Below are positions 16,884 to 24,115 of a stretch of 64,000 bases of DNA, piece by piece. The stretch lies in NCBI RefSeq assembly GCF_045866565.1, contig NZ_BAAFZV010000002.1, positions 496,001 through 560,000 on the forward strand, in the 5' to 3' direction. How positions within the stretch are numbered: position 1 is the stretch's first letter; every line of letters begins with the position of its first letter. The stretch is from Cognatilysobacter claricitrinus. Its GTDB lineage: Bacteria; Pseudomonadota; Gammaproteobacteria; Xanthomonadales; Xanthomonadaceae. Under the pieces are notes generated by a model that saw only the letters and a list, made by a program, of their open reading frames with translations, made no database searches and was not told where the DNA came from. The translations under genes and the position numbers were made by a program.

Positions 16884-18343
16884 TGTGGCGCGCGGTGGTC
16901 GACCCGGCGTGGGATCTGGACGCGTGGCGCGGGCAGGCGCGTGTCGCGCTGCGCGCGGGGATCGAGCCCGAGTCGATCGAATGGAATTGCGACGGGACCG
17001 GGCTGCTCGGTGGGCTCGACCTCACCGAGGCCGAATTGGTGCGCGATGCGCCCGCCGTGCCCGGCGCGTTCATGCGCCTCGCGCAGTCCGTGCTGGCCCA
17101 TCGTGATCCGCAGCGCCACGCGCTCGCATATCGCTTGCTGTGGCGTGTGTCGAACGGCGAACCGTCCCTGCTCGAACACGACGCCGACGTCGATGTACGC
17201 CGCGCCATGCAGTTGCAGAAAGCGGTGCATCGCGACGCGCACAAGATGAAGGCCTTCGTCCGTTTCCGCGAGGTTCCGGGCGAACCCAACGCCTTCGTCG
17301 CGTGGTACGAACCTGATCATCACGTCGTCGATCTCGTCGCACCGTTCTTCGCACGTCGCTTCGCCGGCATGCGCTGGGCGATATTGACGCCGTATCGCAG
17401 TGCCGTGTGGAACGGCGAGGCACTCGCGCTCGGCGACGGGGGGCAGCGCAGCGACGTACCGAACGACGACGCGGGCGAAGCGCTGTGGCGTCGCTACTAC
17501 GCCAGCATCTTCAATCCCGCGCGACTGAACCCGCGTGCGATGCGCGCGGAAATGCCGGTGCGGTTCTGGAAGCATCTGCCGGAAGCGCGCGACCTGCCGA
17601 CGCTGATGCGCGATGCGTCGAGACGTGTCGGCGAAATGGTCGAGCGCGCTCCCGAACCCGCGCGACGCCACGTGCCTGCACCGGTATTCGCGACGCCGGT
17701 GCCGCTCGATGACCTCGACGCTGTTCGCCACGCGCTGCGCGACTGCCGAGCCTGCCCGCTGTGGCAGCCTGCGACGCAAGCCGTGCCTGGCGAAGGTCCC
17801 CGCGACGCGCGCATCGTCGTCATCGGCGAACAGCCGGGCGATGAGGAGGATCTGTCGGGACGACCGTTCACCGGGCCGGCCGGTCGACTGTTCGATCGCG
17901 CGATGGTGGACGCGGGGCTCGATCGTGCGTCGGTCTATGTCACCAATGCGGTGAAGCACTTCAAGTTCCAGATGCGCGGCAAGCGGCGCATCCATCAACG
18001 CGCGAACGCGGCGGAGCAGGCGGCATGTCGCGGCTGGCTCGATCGCGAACTGTCGCTGCTGCGCCCCGAACGCATCATCTGCTTAGGCGCGACCGCCGCC
18101 ACGGCGATGCTCGGTCGCAGCTTTTCGCTGATGCGCGAGCGCGGACGATGGCAGCCGATGGGCGACGGAACAGCGGTGCTGGCGACGGTGCACCCGTCGT
18201 GGGTCCTGCGACAGCCGCTGGATGCGCAGAACGACGCCTACCGCGGCCTGGTCGAGGATCTCGCGCGCGTTCGTGCCGTGATGGACGGGTTCGTCGACGG
18301 ACGGGCGGCCCGATACACGCCGGTCGGCGCGGCGACGGACTAG
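16883..18343 (+). CDS. DUF4130 domain fused to a second UdgX domain
   Basis: A 486-residue fusion. Residues 1 to about 260 are the DUF4130/TIGR03915-type domain found next to the radical SAM repair family (HDADVDVRRAMQLQKAVHRDAHKMKAFVRFRE, then FVAWYEPDHHVVDLVAPFFARRF, quoted as short motifs). Residues about 285-475 are UdgX: CRACPLWQPATQ, GEQPGDEEDLSGRPFTGPAG, R-loop KRRIHQRA and HPSWVLRQ. The crosslinking His is kept but the following KxP of the standalone copy is replaced by QRA. Translation is probably coupled to the radical SAM gene. Confidence 0.9.
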   Translation: MWRAVVDPAWDLDAWRGQARVALRAGIEPESIEWNCDGTGLLGGLDLTEAELVRDAPAVPGAFMRLAQSVLAHRDPQRHALAYRLLWRVSNGEPSLLEHDADVDVRRAMQLQKAVHRDAHKMKAFVRFREVPGEPNAFVAWYEPDHHVVDLVAPFFARRFAGMRWAILTPYRSAVWNGEALALGDGGQRSDVPNDDAGEALWRRYYASIFNPARLNPRAMRAEMPVRFWKHLPEARDLPTLMRDASRRVGEMVERAPEPARRHVPAPVFATPVPLDDLDAVRHALRDCRACPLWQPATQAVPGEGPRDARIVVIGEQPGDEEDLSGRPFTGPAGRLFDRAMVDAGLDRASVYVTNAVKHFKFQMRGKRRIHQRANAAEQAACRGWLDRELSLLRPERIICLGATAATAMLGRSFSLMRERGRWQPMGDGTAVLATVHPSWVLRQPLDAQNDAYRGLVEDLARVRAVMDGFVDGRAARYTPVGAATD

Positions 18344-18373
18344 CATCGGGCCTTCGTCGGAACGGAGCCCGTC

Positions 18374-18745
18374 ATGTCGTCCAATCCCGTCAACTGGTTC
18401 GAGATCTACGTCGACGACATGGCGCGCGCCAGGCGCTTCTACGAAACGGTGCTGGCGCGAACGCTGGAGCAACTTCCGTCGCCCGACATCGAGATGTGGG
18501 CGTTCATGGCGTCGCCGGACGCGCCAGGTGCAGGCGGCGCGCTGGTGCGCTACGAAGGGCTGAAAGCCGGCGGTGCGTCGACGATCGTCTACTTCCGCAG
18601 CGACGACTGCGCGGTCGAGGCGTCGCGCGTGGAAGCGGCGGGCGGGCGCATCCACAAGCCCAAGATGTCGATCGGGCCCTATGGGTTCATCGCGCTCGCG
18701 GTCGACACAGAAGGCAACATGTTCGGGCTGCACTCGCTCAAGTGA
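18374..18745 (+). CDS. VOC (glyoxalase/bleomycin-resistance-like) family protein
   Basis: A 123-residue vicinal-oxygen-chelate fold protein. The N-terminal NWFEIYVDDMARARRFYETVL and C-terminal ALAVDTEGNMFGLHS are the two usual betaalphabetabetabeta boundary motifs. It has the mid-protein Glu/His region but the metal ligands cannot be fixed by eye. GGAG lies 8 nt upstream of the ATG. Reaction unknown; such short VOC proteins include dioxygenase-like and resistance-like members. Confidence 0.85.
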   Translation: MSSNPVNWFEIYVDDMARARRFYETVLARTLEQLPSPDIEMWAFMASPDAPGAGGALVRYEGLKAGGASTIVYFRSDDCAVEASRVEAAGGRIHKPKMSIGPYGFIALAVDTEGNMFGLHSLK

Positions 18746-18789
18746 CGCCCGCGCGTTCGGACGAACGGTCGGGAAAGCGGGTTGTGGGC

Positions 18790-18805
18790 GCCCGCGATCG
18801 CGGGC
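18790..18805. repeat. 16-bp perfect palindrome ahead of the asnB leader
   Basis: GCCCGCGATCGCGGGC is a perfect inverted repeat between the VOC stop codon and the start of the Asn-rich leader, ending one base before the leader's AGGA site. It could be an operator or the end of the upstream transcript. Its GCCCGC/GCGGGC halves recur in the attenuator region. Confidence 0.45.
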
Positions 18806-18816
18806 AGGATCGAGCC

Positions 18817-18924
18817 ATGTCCCCGATGCCCGCCCTCGCCATGAACGCAGCCCGCTTCGGGCGCGTCGACGCGTGCGTCAACAATAACAATCGCAATAAC
18901 GCCAGCCCGCGGGCCGGCGATTAG
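18817..18924 (+). CDS. putative asparagine-sensing leader peptide of asnB
   Basis: A 35-codon reading frame with AGGA seven bases upstream of ATG 18817 (a second in-frame ATG is at 18841). Its C-terminal part reads VNNNNRNNASPRAGD: six Asn codons out of seven at 18880-18900 (AAC AAT AAC AAT, CGC, AAT AAC), including three AAT codons that are rare in GC-rich genomes. It ends at TAG 18922-18924, 27 nt before a perfect terminator hairpin and 91 nt before asnB. This is the layout of classical amino-acid attenuators (his, thr, leu). The model is that scarce Asn-tRNA stalls the ribosome in the Asn run and favours read-through into asparagine synthetase. Function is inferred; the peptide itself probably has none. 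Confidence 0.75.
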   Translation: MSPMPALAMNAARFGRVDACVNNNNRNNASPRAGD

Positions 18925-18960
18925 CGCGCGCACTACACGCTGATCGATTCCGAAGCCCGC
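18905..18960 (+). promoter_or_regulatory. possible antiterminator pairing of the asnB leader
   Basis: GCGGGC at 18909-18914, between the Asn codons and the leader stop, can pair with GCCCGC at 18955-18960, the 5' arm of the terminator. A ribosome stalled on the Asn run would leave 18909-18914 free to form this pair, while a ribosome reaching the stop at 18922 would cover it and let the terminator fold. The pairing is short (6 bp by eye, perhaps extendable). Confidence 0.5.
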
Positions 18961-18987
18961 ACTGAGAAGTGCGGGCTTCTTCGTTTT
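18952..18987 (+). terminator. attenuator (intrinsic terminator) upstream of asnB
   Basis: A perfect 12-bp stem, GAAGCCCGCACT (18952-18963) with AGTGCGGGCTTC (18968-18979), has a GAGA loop and is followed by TTCGTTTTC. It stands between the Asn-rich leader peptide and the asnB start, so as a simple terminator it would block the gene behind it; this position fits an attenuator. Confidence 0.85.
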
Positions 18988-19015
18988 CATCCCCCACGAA
19001 AAAAAGGCTCCCGTC

Positions 19016-20722
19016 ATGTGCTCCATCCTTGCCGCATTCGATCTCCGTCCCGACGCCGACCTGCGCGTGCTCCGGCCGCTCGCGCTCGCCATGTCGGCCC
19101 GTCAACGCCATCGCGGCCCCGACTGGAGCGGCGTACACGCCGAGGACGCCGCGCTGCTGGTGCACGAGCGGCTCGCCATCGTCGATCCGGTTGGCGGCGC
19201 GCAACCGATCGTGTCGAAGGACGGCCGCGTCGTGCTCGCGGTGAATGGCGAGATCTACAACCACGGCGAGTTGCGTGCGACGTTCCCGGACTATCCGTTC
19301 ACCACCGGCTCGGACTGCGAACCGATCAGCGCGCTGTATGCGAGCGACACCGATGTCGGCGCGTGGCTCGATCGACTCAACGGCATCTTCGCGTTCGCGC
19401 TGTGGGACAGCGCGCAACGCCGCTTCGTCATCGCCCGTGATCCCATCGGCGTGTGTCCGCTCTATTGGGGACACGACGCCGACGGGCGCGTATGGGTGGC
19501 CTCGGAGATGAAGGCGATCGCGCGCAACTGTCCGGATGTCGGCCCGTTCCCGCCCGGCCACTGGTACGACAGCGCGACAGGGCAGCTGCGTCGCTACCAC
19601 GTTCGCGAATGGCGCCGATTCGAAACGACCGAAGGCGTGCAGGTGCCGCTCGCGGAGTTGCGCGAGGCGTTCGAACGCGCGGTGCATCGCCAGCTGATGA
19701 GCGACGTGCCGTACGGCGTGCTGTTGTCGGGCGGGCTGGATTCGTCGCTGGTGGCCGCGGTCGCCGCGCGTTACGCGCGCCGCCGCATCGAGGACAACGA
19801 CCAGAGCGAGGCCTGGTGGCCGCGCCTGCATTCGTTCGCGATCGGGCTGGACGGCTCGCCCGACCTTGCCGCTGCACAGATCGCCGCCGACGCGATCGGC
19901 ACGGTGCATCACGGCTTCACCTATACGGTGGAGGAGGGCATCGACGCATTGCCGGAAGTCATCCGCCACATCGAGACCTACGACGTAACAACTATCCGCG
20001 CGTCGACACCGATGTTCCTGCTCGCGCGGCGCATCCGCGCCATGGGCATCAAGATGGTGCTGTCCGGCGAGGGCAGCGACGAGATCTTCGGTGGCTACCT
20101 GTACTTCCACAAAGCCCCGAACGCACGCGAGTTCCACGAGGAAACCGTGCGCAAGCTCGAAGGCCTGCACCAGTTCGACTGCCTGCGCGCGAACAAGTCG
20201 ATGATGGCTTGGGGCGTCGAGGCGCGCGTGCCCTTCCTCGACACCGAATTCCTCGACGTCGCGATGCGCATGGACGCGACCGCGAAGATGGCCGGTGGCG
20301 GCCGCATCGAAAAAGCCGTGCTGCGCGAAGCGTTCGAAGGCTGGCTGCCCGATTCCATCCTGTGGCGGCAGAAGGAGCAGTTCAGCGACGGCGTCGGCTA
20401 CGGCTGGATCGATTCGCTGAAGGCGCATGCCGAGCGCGAAGTCACCGATGCGGCGCTCGCAACCGCCGAGTTCCGCTACCCGATCAACCCGCCGCAAACC
20501 AAGGAGGCCTACCTCTATCGGACGCTGTTCGAGCGCTGGTATCCGGGCGAGGCCTGCGCGCGCACCGTGCCGGGCGGCAAGTCGATCGCGTGCTCGACGC
20601 CGACGGCCATCGCGTGGGACGCGGCGTTCGCCGCGGCGGCCGATCCGTCCGGTCGGGCAGTGGCGGGTGTGCACGAAGCGGCACTGGCACCCGCGGGCGA
20701 GACGCGCGTCACGCCTGCATGA
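19016..20722 (+). CDS. asnB: asparagine synthetase B (glutamine-hydrolysing)
   Basis: AsnB makes asparagine from aspartate, glutamine and ATP. The 568-residue protein starts MCSIL with the catalytic Cys2 of the class II glutaminase domain after Met removal. RHRGPDWSGV and NGEIYNH are the conserved glutaminase motifs, and SGGLDSS at 238-244 is the PP-loop of the synthetase domain. VLSGEGSDEIFGGYLYF also matches the E. coli AsnB type (554 residues). The gene follows a leader with an Asn codon run and a terminator, so its transcription is likely controlled by charged tRNA-Asn. AAAGG precedes the start. Confidence 0.95.
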   Translation: MCSILAAFDLRPDADLRVLRPLALAMSARQRHRGPDWSGVHAEDAALLVHERLAIVDPVGGAQPIVSKDGRVVLAVNGEIYNHGELRATFPDYPFTTGSDCEPISALYASDTDVGAWLDRLNGIFAFALWDSAQRRFVIARDPIGVCPLYWGHDADGRVWVASEMKAIARNCPDVGPFPPGHWYDSATGQLRRYHVREWRRFETTEGVQVPLAELREAFERAVHRQLMSDVPYGVLLSGGLDSSLVAAVAARYARRRIEDNDQSEAWWPRLHSFAIGLDGSPDLAAAQIAADAIGTVHHGFTYTVEEGIDALPEVIRHIETYDVTTIRASTPMFLLARRIRAMGIKMVLSGEGSDEIFGGYLYFHKAPNAREFHEETVRKLEGLHQFDCLRANKSMMAWGVEARVPFLDTEFLDVAMRMDATAKMAGGGRIEKAVLREAFEGWLPDSILWRQKEQFSDGVGYGWIDSLKAHAEREVTDAALATAEFRYPINPPQTKEAYLYRTLFERWYPGEACARTVPGGKSIACSTPTAIAWDAAFAAAADPSGRAVAGVHEAALAPAGETRVTPA

Positions 20723-20737
20723 CTCAAGGTCGGCAGC

Positions 20738-20797
20738 CCCGCGCCCGTTAACGAACGGGAGAACGCGGGTCCGGCCGACGCCCATGGGTGGTCGGCC
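20738..20797 (+). other. two tandem hairpins between asnB and the GGDEF/EAL gene
   Basis: CCCGCG (20738-20743) pairs with CGCGGG (20764-20769) around an inner CCCGTT/AACGGG stem; a second inverted repeat with GGCCGAC and GTCGGCC arms follows. Neither has a U run, so they may end asnB transcription weakly or form a 5' leader structure for the downstream gene. Confidence 0.35.
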
Positions 20798-20824
20798 GCC
20801 TCGTCACGCAGTGATCGGAGCGGC

Positions 20825-23800
20825 ATGACTTCCACCGGGGCGACCTCGAGCACCTCCCGCGACACCGCAAGGTCTGCGCGCGACCGGCGCCGGCTGCGCC
20901 TGCTCGCCGTGGGCTGGGGGCTGGCGGCGCTGCTGCCGGTGATTGCGGTGATCCTCGCCGCGACCGACTATCGCGAGTACCAGAACGCGCGCGAGTTGCG
21001 CAGCCGGCTGGTTGCCGACGCCGTGCAGCGCCAGTTGCTCGATCGCCTGACGCTGATCGGTCGCCAGCTCGAGGACGTGGTGACGCCGTCCGCCGACGGC
21101 CAGCTCGTTCCCATGCACGACGTCCACGTTCGACCCGTGACCACCGCCGATGCACCGGCGTCGGACTGGGCGGCAGTCGGCGTGCCCGTGCAGGTCGGGC
21201 GCACGTGGCAGCTGCCGGTGTGGCGACGCGTTGGCGACCGGGTGATCAGCGCGACGGTCGATGCGCGCGTGCTCACTGCCGTGGTCCGCGGCTATCGCCT
21301 CGACGGTCGTGATTTCGTCAGCCTGGTGCAGGACGGGCGCGTGCTGGTCGCCGGTTCGTTCCGCAGCGAGCGGTCGATCGGCGAATCGATGGCCGCGTCG
21401 CCGCTGTTCGCGCCGGAACGCGCGGCCCTGCGCGAAGGCCGCTACATCTCGGCCACGATCAGCGACGGACGCCGGCGCGAGCACGCATTCCGGCGACTCC
21501 CCGGCACCGGCCTGACCATCATCGTCGGTACCGAACCGCCGGCGTTGTTCGACATCTGGGGGCGTCCCGCCGGCGCGATCTGCCTGATCGCATTGCTGCT
21601 CGCGCTTGCATGGGGCTGGCTGGTGCGGCGCTTCGACCGCGCGCTGCACGTGCTGCACAACCGCGAGGAACGCCTCGAGCAGGCGAAGACGCTCGCGATG
21701 CTCGGCGAATACGAATGGGACCCGAAGGCGCGCGTGCTCCACGTCACCCGCCACGGCGCGCGCATCTACGGCTTGCCCGACGACACGCGCACGCTGCGGC
21801 TCGACGACGTGTTCGCGATGGTGCATCCCGACGACGTCGAGGCCGTGCGCGCGCTCTCGCGCTCGATGCAGCCCGGTCCCGAACCCACGGAAATGCAGTT
21901 CCGGATCATCCGGCCGGACGGCGTCGAACGCGCGGTGCTCGCGCGCAGCGTGTTCGCACGCGACGACGACGGCCATTCGATCGTCCGCGGTTTCCAGCAG
22001 GACATCACCGAACTCGCCGACGCGCGTGCGCGCGCGGTGCGTGCCGAAGGCGACTATCGCTTCCTGTTCGAACACAACCCGCTGCCGATGTGGGTGTTCG
22101 ACCGCGCCACGCTGGAGATCCTCGCGATCAACGACGCGATGGTGGCGCACTACGGCTATTCGCGCGACGAACTGGTCGGCGCGAGCATGCTGTCGATCCG
22201 CCCCGAGTCCGAATACGACGCCGTGCGCAAGGCCGCGTCCGATGCATCCTCTGAACGACCCCAGGGCCGCGTGTGGACGCACCTGCATCGCGACGGCCAC
22301 ACGATGCGCATGGCGATCTTCAACCATGACATCGACTTCCACGGCCGCGCCGCGCGCCTGGTCGCCGCGCAGGACGTGACCGAGCGCGAGCGCGCCGAAG
22401 AGCGCTTCCATCTCGTTTCGCGCGCAAGCAACGACGTCATCTACGACTACGACGTCGACCGTGGCGAAGTGTGGTGGAGCGAGAGTTACTACACGCGCTT
22501 CGGCACCTTGCCGCAGCCGGTGGTCCCGGTGGACGAATGGGCGACGCGTGTTCACCCCAGCGACCATGCACGCGTCGTCAGCGGGCTGAAGGACGCCCTC
22601 GACGGCGGCGAGGACGAATGGCGTGAGCAGTACCGCTATCGTCGCGGCGATGGCAGCTACGCCCTGGTGATCGATCGCGCCTTCATCCAGCGCGACACCA
22701 CCGGCCGTGCATTGCGCGTGGTCGGCGGCATGCTCGACATGAGCGAGCGCGAAAGCTACGAAGCGCGCCTGGCCTACCGCGCCACGCACGACGCGCTGAC
22801 CGACCTGCCGAACCGGCAGCTGCTGCAGGACCGCCTGCAGCAGGCGCTGCTCAACGCGCAGCGCTACGGCCGCGACGGCGTGCTGATCTTCATCGACCTC
22901 GACGATTTCAAGCTGGTCAACGATACGCTCGGCCACAGCGCAGGCGACCAGGTGCTGTGCGAGGTCGCGCAACGCCTGCGTTCGGTGGCGCGCGAGACCG
23001 ACACCGTCGCGCGTTTCGGCGGCGACGAGTTCGTCATCATCCTTACCGAACAGATGGGCGATAGCGGCGCGACCGAAGTCATCCGTCGCATCGGCGAAGC
23101 GCTCGCGCGACCGATCGATGTCGGCGACACGCAACACATGCTTACCGCCAGCCTGGGCTGGTGCCGCTTCCCGGAAGCCGGCAACGACGTCGAGACGCTG
23201 CTCAAGCATGGCGACCTCGCGATGCACCAGGCCAAGCGCCAGGGCCGCAACCGCGCAGTGCCGTTCCAGGCCGAGTTCGTCGACGGCGTGTCGCGCCGCG
23301 TGCAGTTGGTCTCCGAGTTGCGCCGTGCGCTCGAGCGCGACGAGTTCGTGCCGGTGTTCCAGCCGCTGTTCGACGGCAACGACCGTCCGGTCGCGCTCGA
23401 AACGCTGGTGCGCTGGATCCACCCGGAACGCGGGCTGCTGATGCCGGGCGAATTCATCCCGGTGTGCGAAGAGAGCGGCCTGATCGTCGAACTTGGGCGT
23501 CGCGTGCTCGACCAGGCCGCCCGTCACTACCGCCTGCTGGCCGACGCAGGCCTGCCGCACCTGCGCGTCGCCGTGAACGTGTCGCCCGCGCAGTTCAACG
23601 ACGAGTTGGTGCAGCACGTCGCCGAAACCGTGCAACGCCATTCGCTGCCGCACGACGTGCTGGAACTCGAGATCACCGAAGGGCTGCTGATGCAGGACCC
23701 CGAACGCGCGATCGAGCTGATGCGGCAGATCGCGGAGATGGGCGTGAGCTTCTCGATCGACGACTTCGGTACCGGCTATTCCAGCCTTGCCTACCTCAAG

Positions 23801-24100
23801 CGTTTCCCGATCGACCGCCTGAAGATCGACCGCTCGTTCGTGCGCGACCTCGGCTCCGACGAGGACGACGCCGCGATCTGCAACTCCATCATCGGTCTGG
23901 CGCACGCACTCGACATCCGCACCGTTGCGGAAGGCGTGGAAACCGCGATGCAGCTCGACTGGCTGCGCGAACGCCACATCGACGAAGTGCAGGGCTACCT
24001 GCTCGGTCGTCCGATGCCGTTCGAGGAGCTGCTGCCGCTGCTCATGCGTTATGTCGAACGCGAACGCGCGGCAGTGATCGCGACGACCGAGATCGCCTGA
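20825..24100 (+). CDS. membrane-bound PAS/GGDEF/EAL cyclic-di-GMP enzyme
   Basis: A 1091-residue dual-domain signalling protein that may both make and degrade cyclic di-GMP. TM1 spans about residues 26-45, a roughly 200-residue periplasmic Cache-like sensor follows, and TM2 lies at about 246-265. Three PAS-type segments (about 280-395, 400-520, 525-650) come next. The diguanylate cyclase site GGDEF is intact at 732-736, with an RxxD inhibitory site (RETD, 723-726). The phosphodiesterase domain has ETL instead of EAL at 859-861, keeping the metal-binding Glu, and an intact DDFGTGYSSL near 979. Signal sensed is unknown. It converges with the next gene 15 nt away. Confidence 0.92.
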   Translation: MTSTGATSSTSRDTARSARDRRRLRLLAVGWGLAALLPVIAVILAATDYREYQNARELRSRLVADAVQRQLLDRLTLIGRQLEDVVTPSADGQLVPMHDVHVRPVTTADAPASDWAAVGVPVQVGRTWQLPVWRRVGDRVISATVDARVLTAVVRGYRLDGRDFVSLVQDGRVLVAGSFRSERSIGESMAASPLFAPERAALREGRYISATISDGRRREHAFRRLPGTGLTIIVGTEPPALFDIWGRPAGAICLIALLLALAWGWLVRRFDRALHVLHNREERLEQAKTLAMLGEYEWDPKARVLHVTRHGARIYGLPDDTRTLRLDDVFAMVHPDDVEAVRALSRSMQPGPEPTEMQFRIIRPDGVERAVLARSVFARDDDGHSIVRGFQQDITELADARARAVRAEGDYRFLFEHNPLPMWVFDRATLEILAINDAMVAHYGYSRDELVGASMLSIRPESEYDAVRKAASDASSERPQGRVWTHLHRDGHTMRMAIFNHDIDFHGRAARLVAAQDVTERERAEERFHLVSRASNDVIYDYDVDRGEVWWSESYYTRFGTLPQPVVPVDEWATRVHPSDHARVVSGLKDALDGGEDEWREQYRYRRGDGSYALVIDRAFIQRDTTGRALRVVGGMLDMSERESYEARLAYRATHDALTDLPNRQLLQDRLQQALLNAQRYGRDGVLIFIDLDDFKLVNDTLGHSAGDQVLCEVAQRLRSVARETDTVARFGGDEFVIILTEQMGDSGATEVIRRIGEALARPIDVGDTQHMLTASLGWCRFPEAGNDVETLLKHGDLAMHQAKRQGRNRAVPFQAEFVDGVSRRVQLVSELRRALERDEFVPVFQPLFDGNDRPVALETLVRWIHPERGLLMPGEFIPVCEESGLIVELGRRVLDQAARHYRLLADAGLPHLRVAVNVSPAQFNDELVQHVAETVQRHSLPHDVLELEITEGLLMQDPERAIELMRQIAEMGVSFSIDDFGTGYSSLAYLKRFPIDRLKIDRSFVRDLGSDEDDAAICNSIIGLAHALDIRTVAEGVETAMQLDWLRERHIDEVQGYLLGRPMPFEELLPLLMRYVERERAAVIATTEIA

Positions 24101-24115
24101 CGATTTCGGCGCGTT

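Noticed and set aside
18025..18924. A 299-codon plus-strand frame ending in the Asn-rich sequence
   Set aside because: Most of it lies inside the DUF4130-UdgX and VOC genes in another frame. Only the last 35 codons, with their own SD site, are credible, as the leader peptide.
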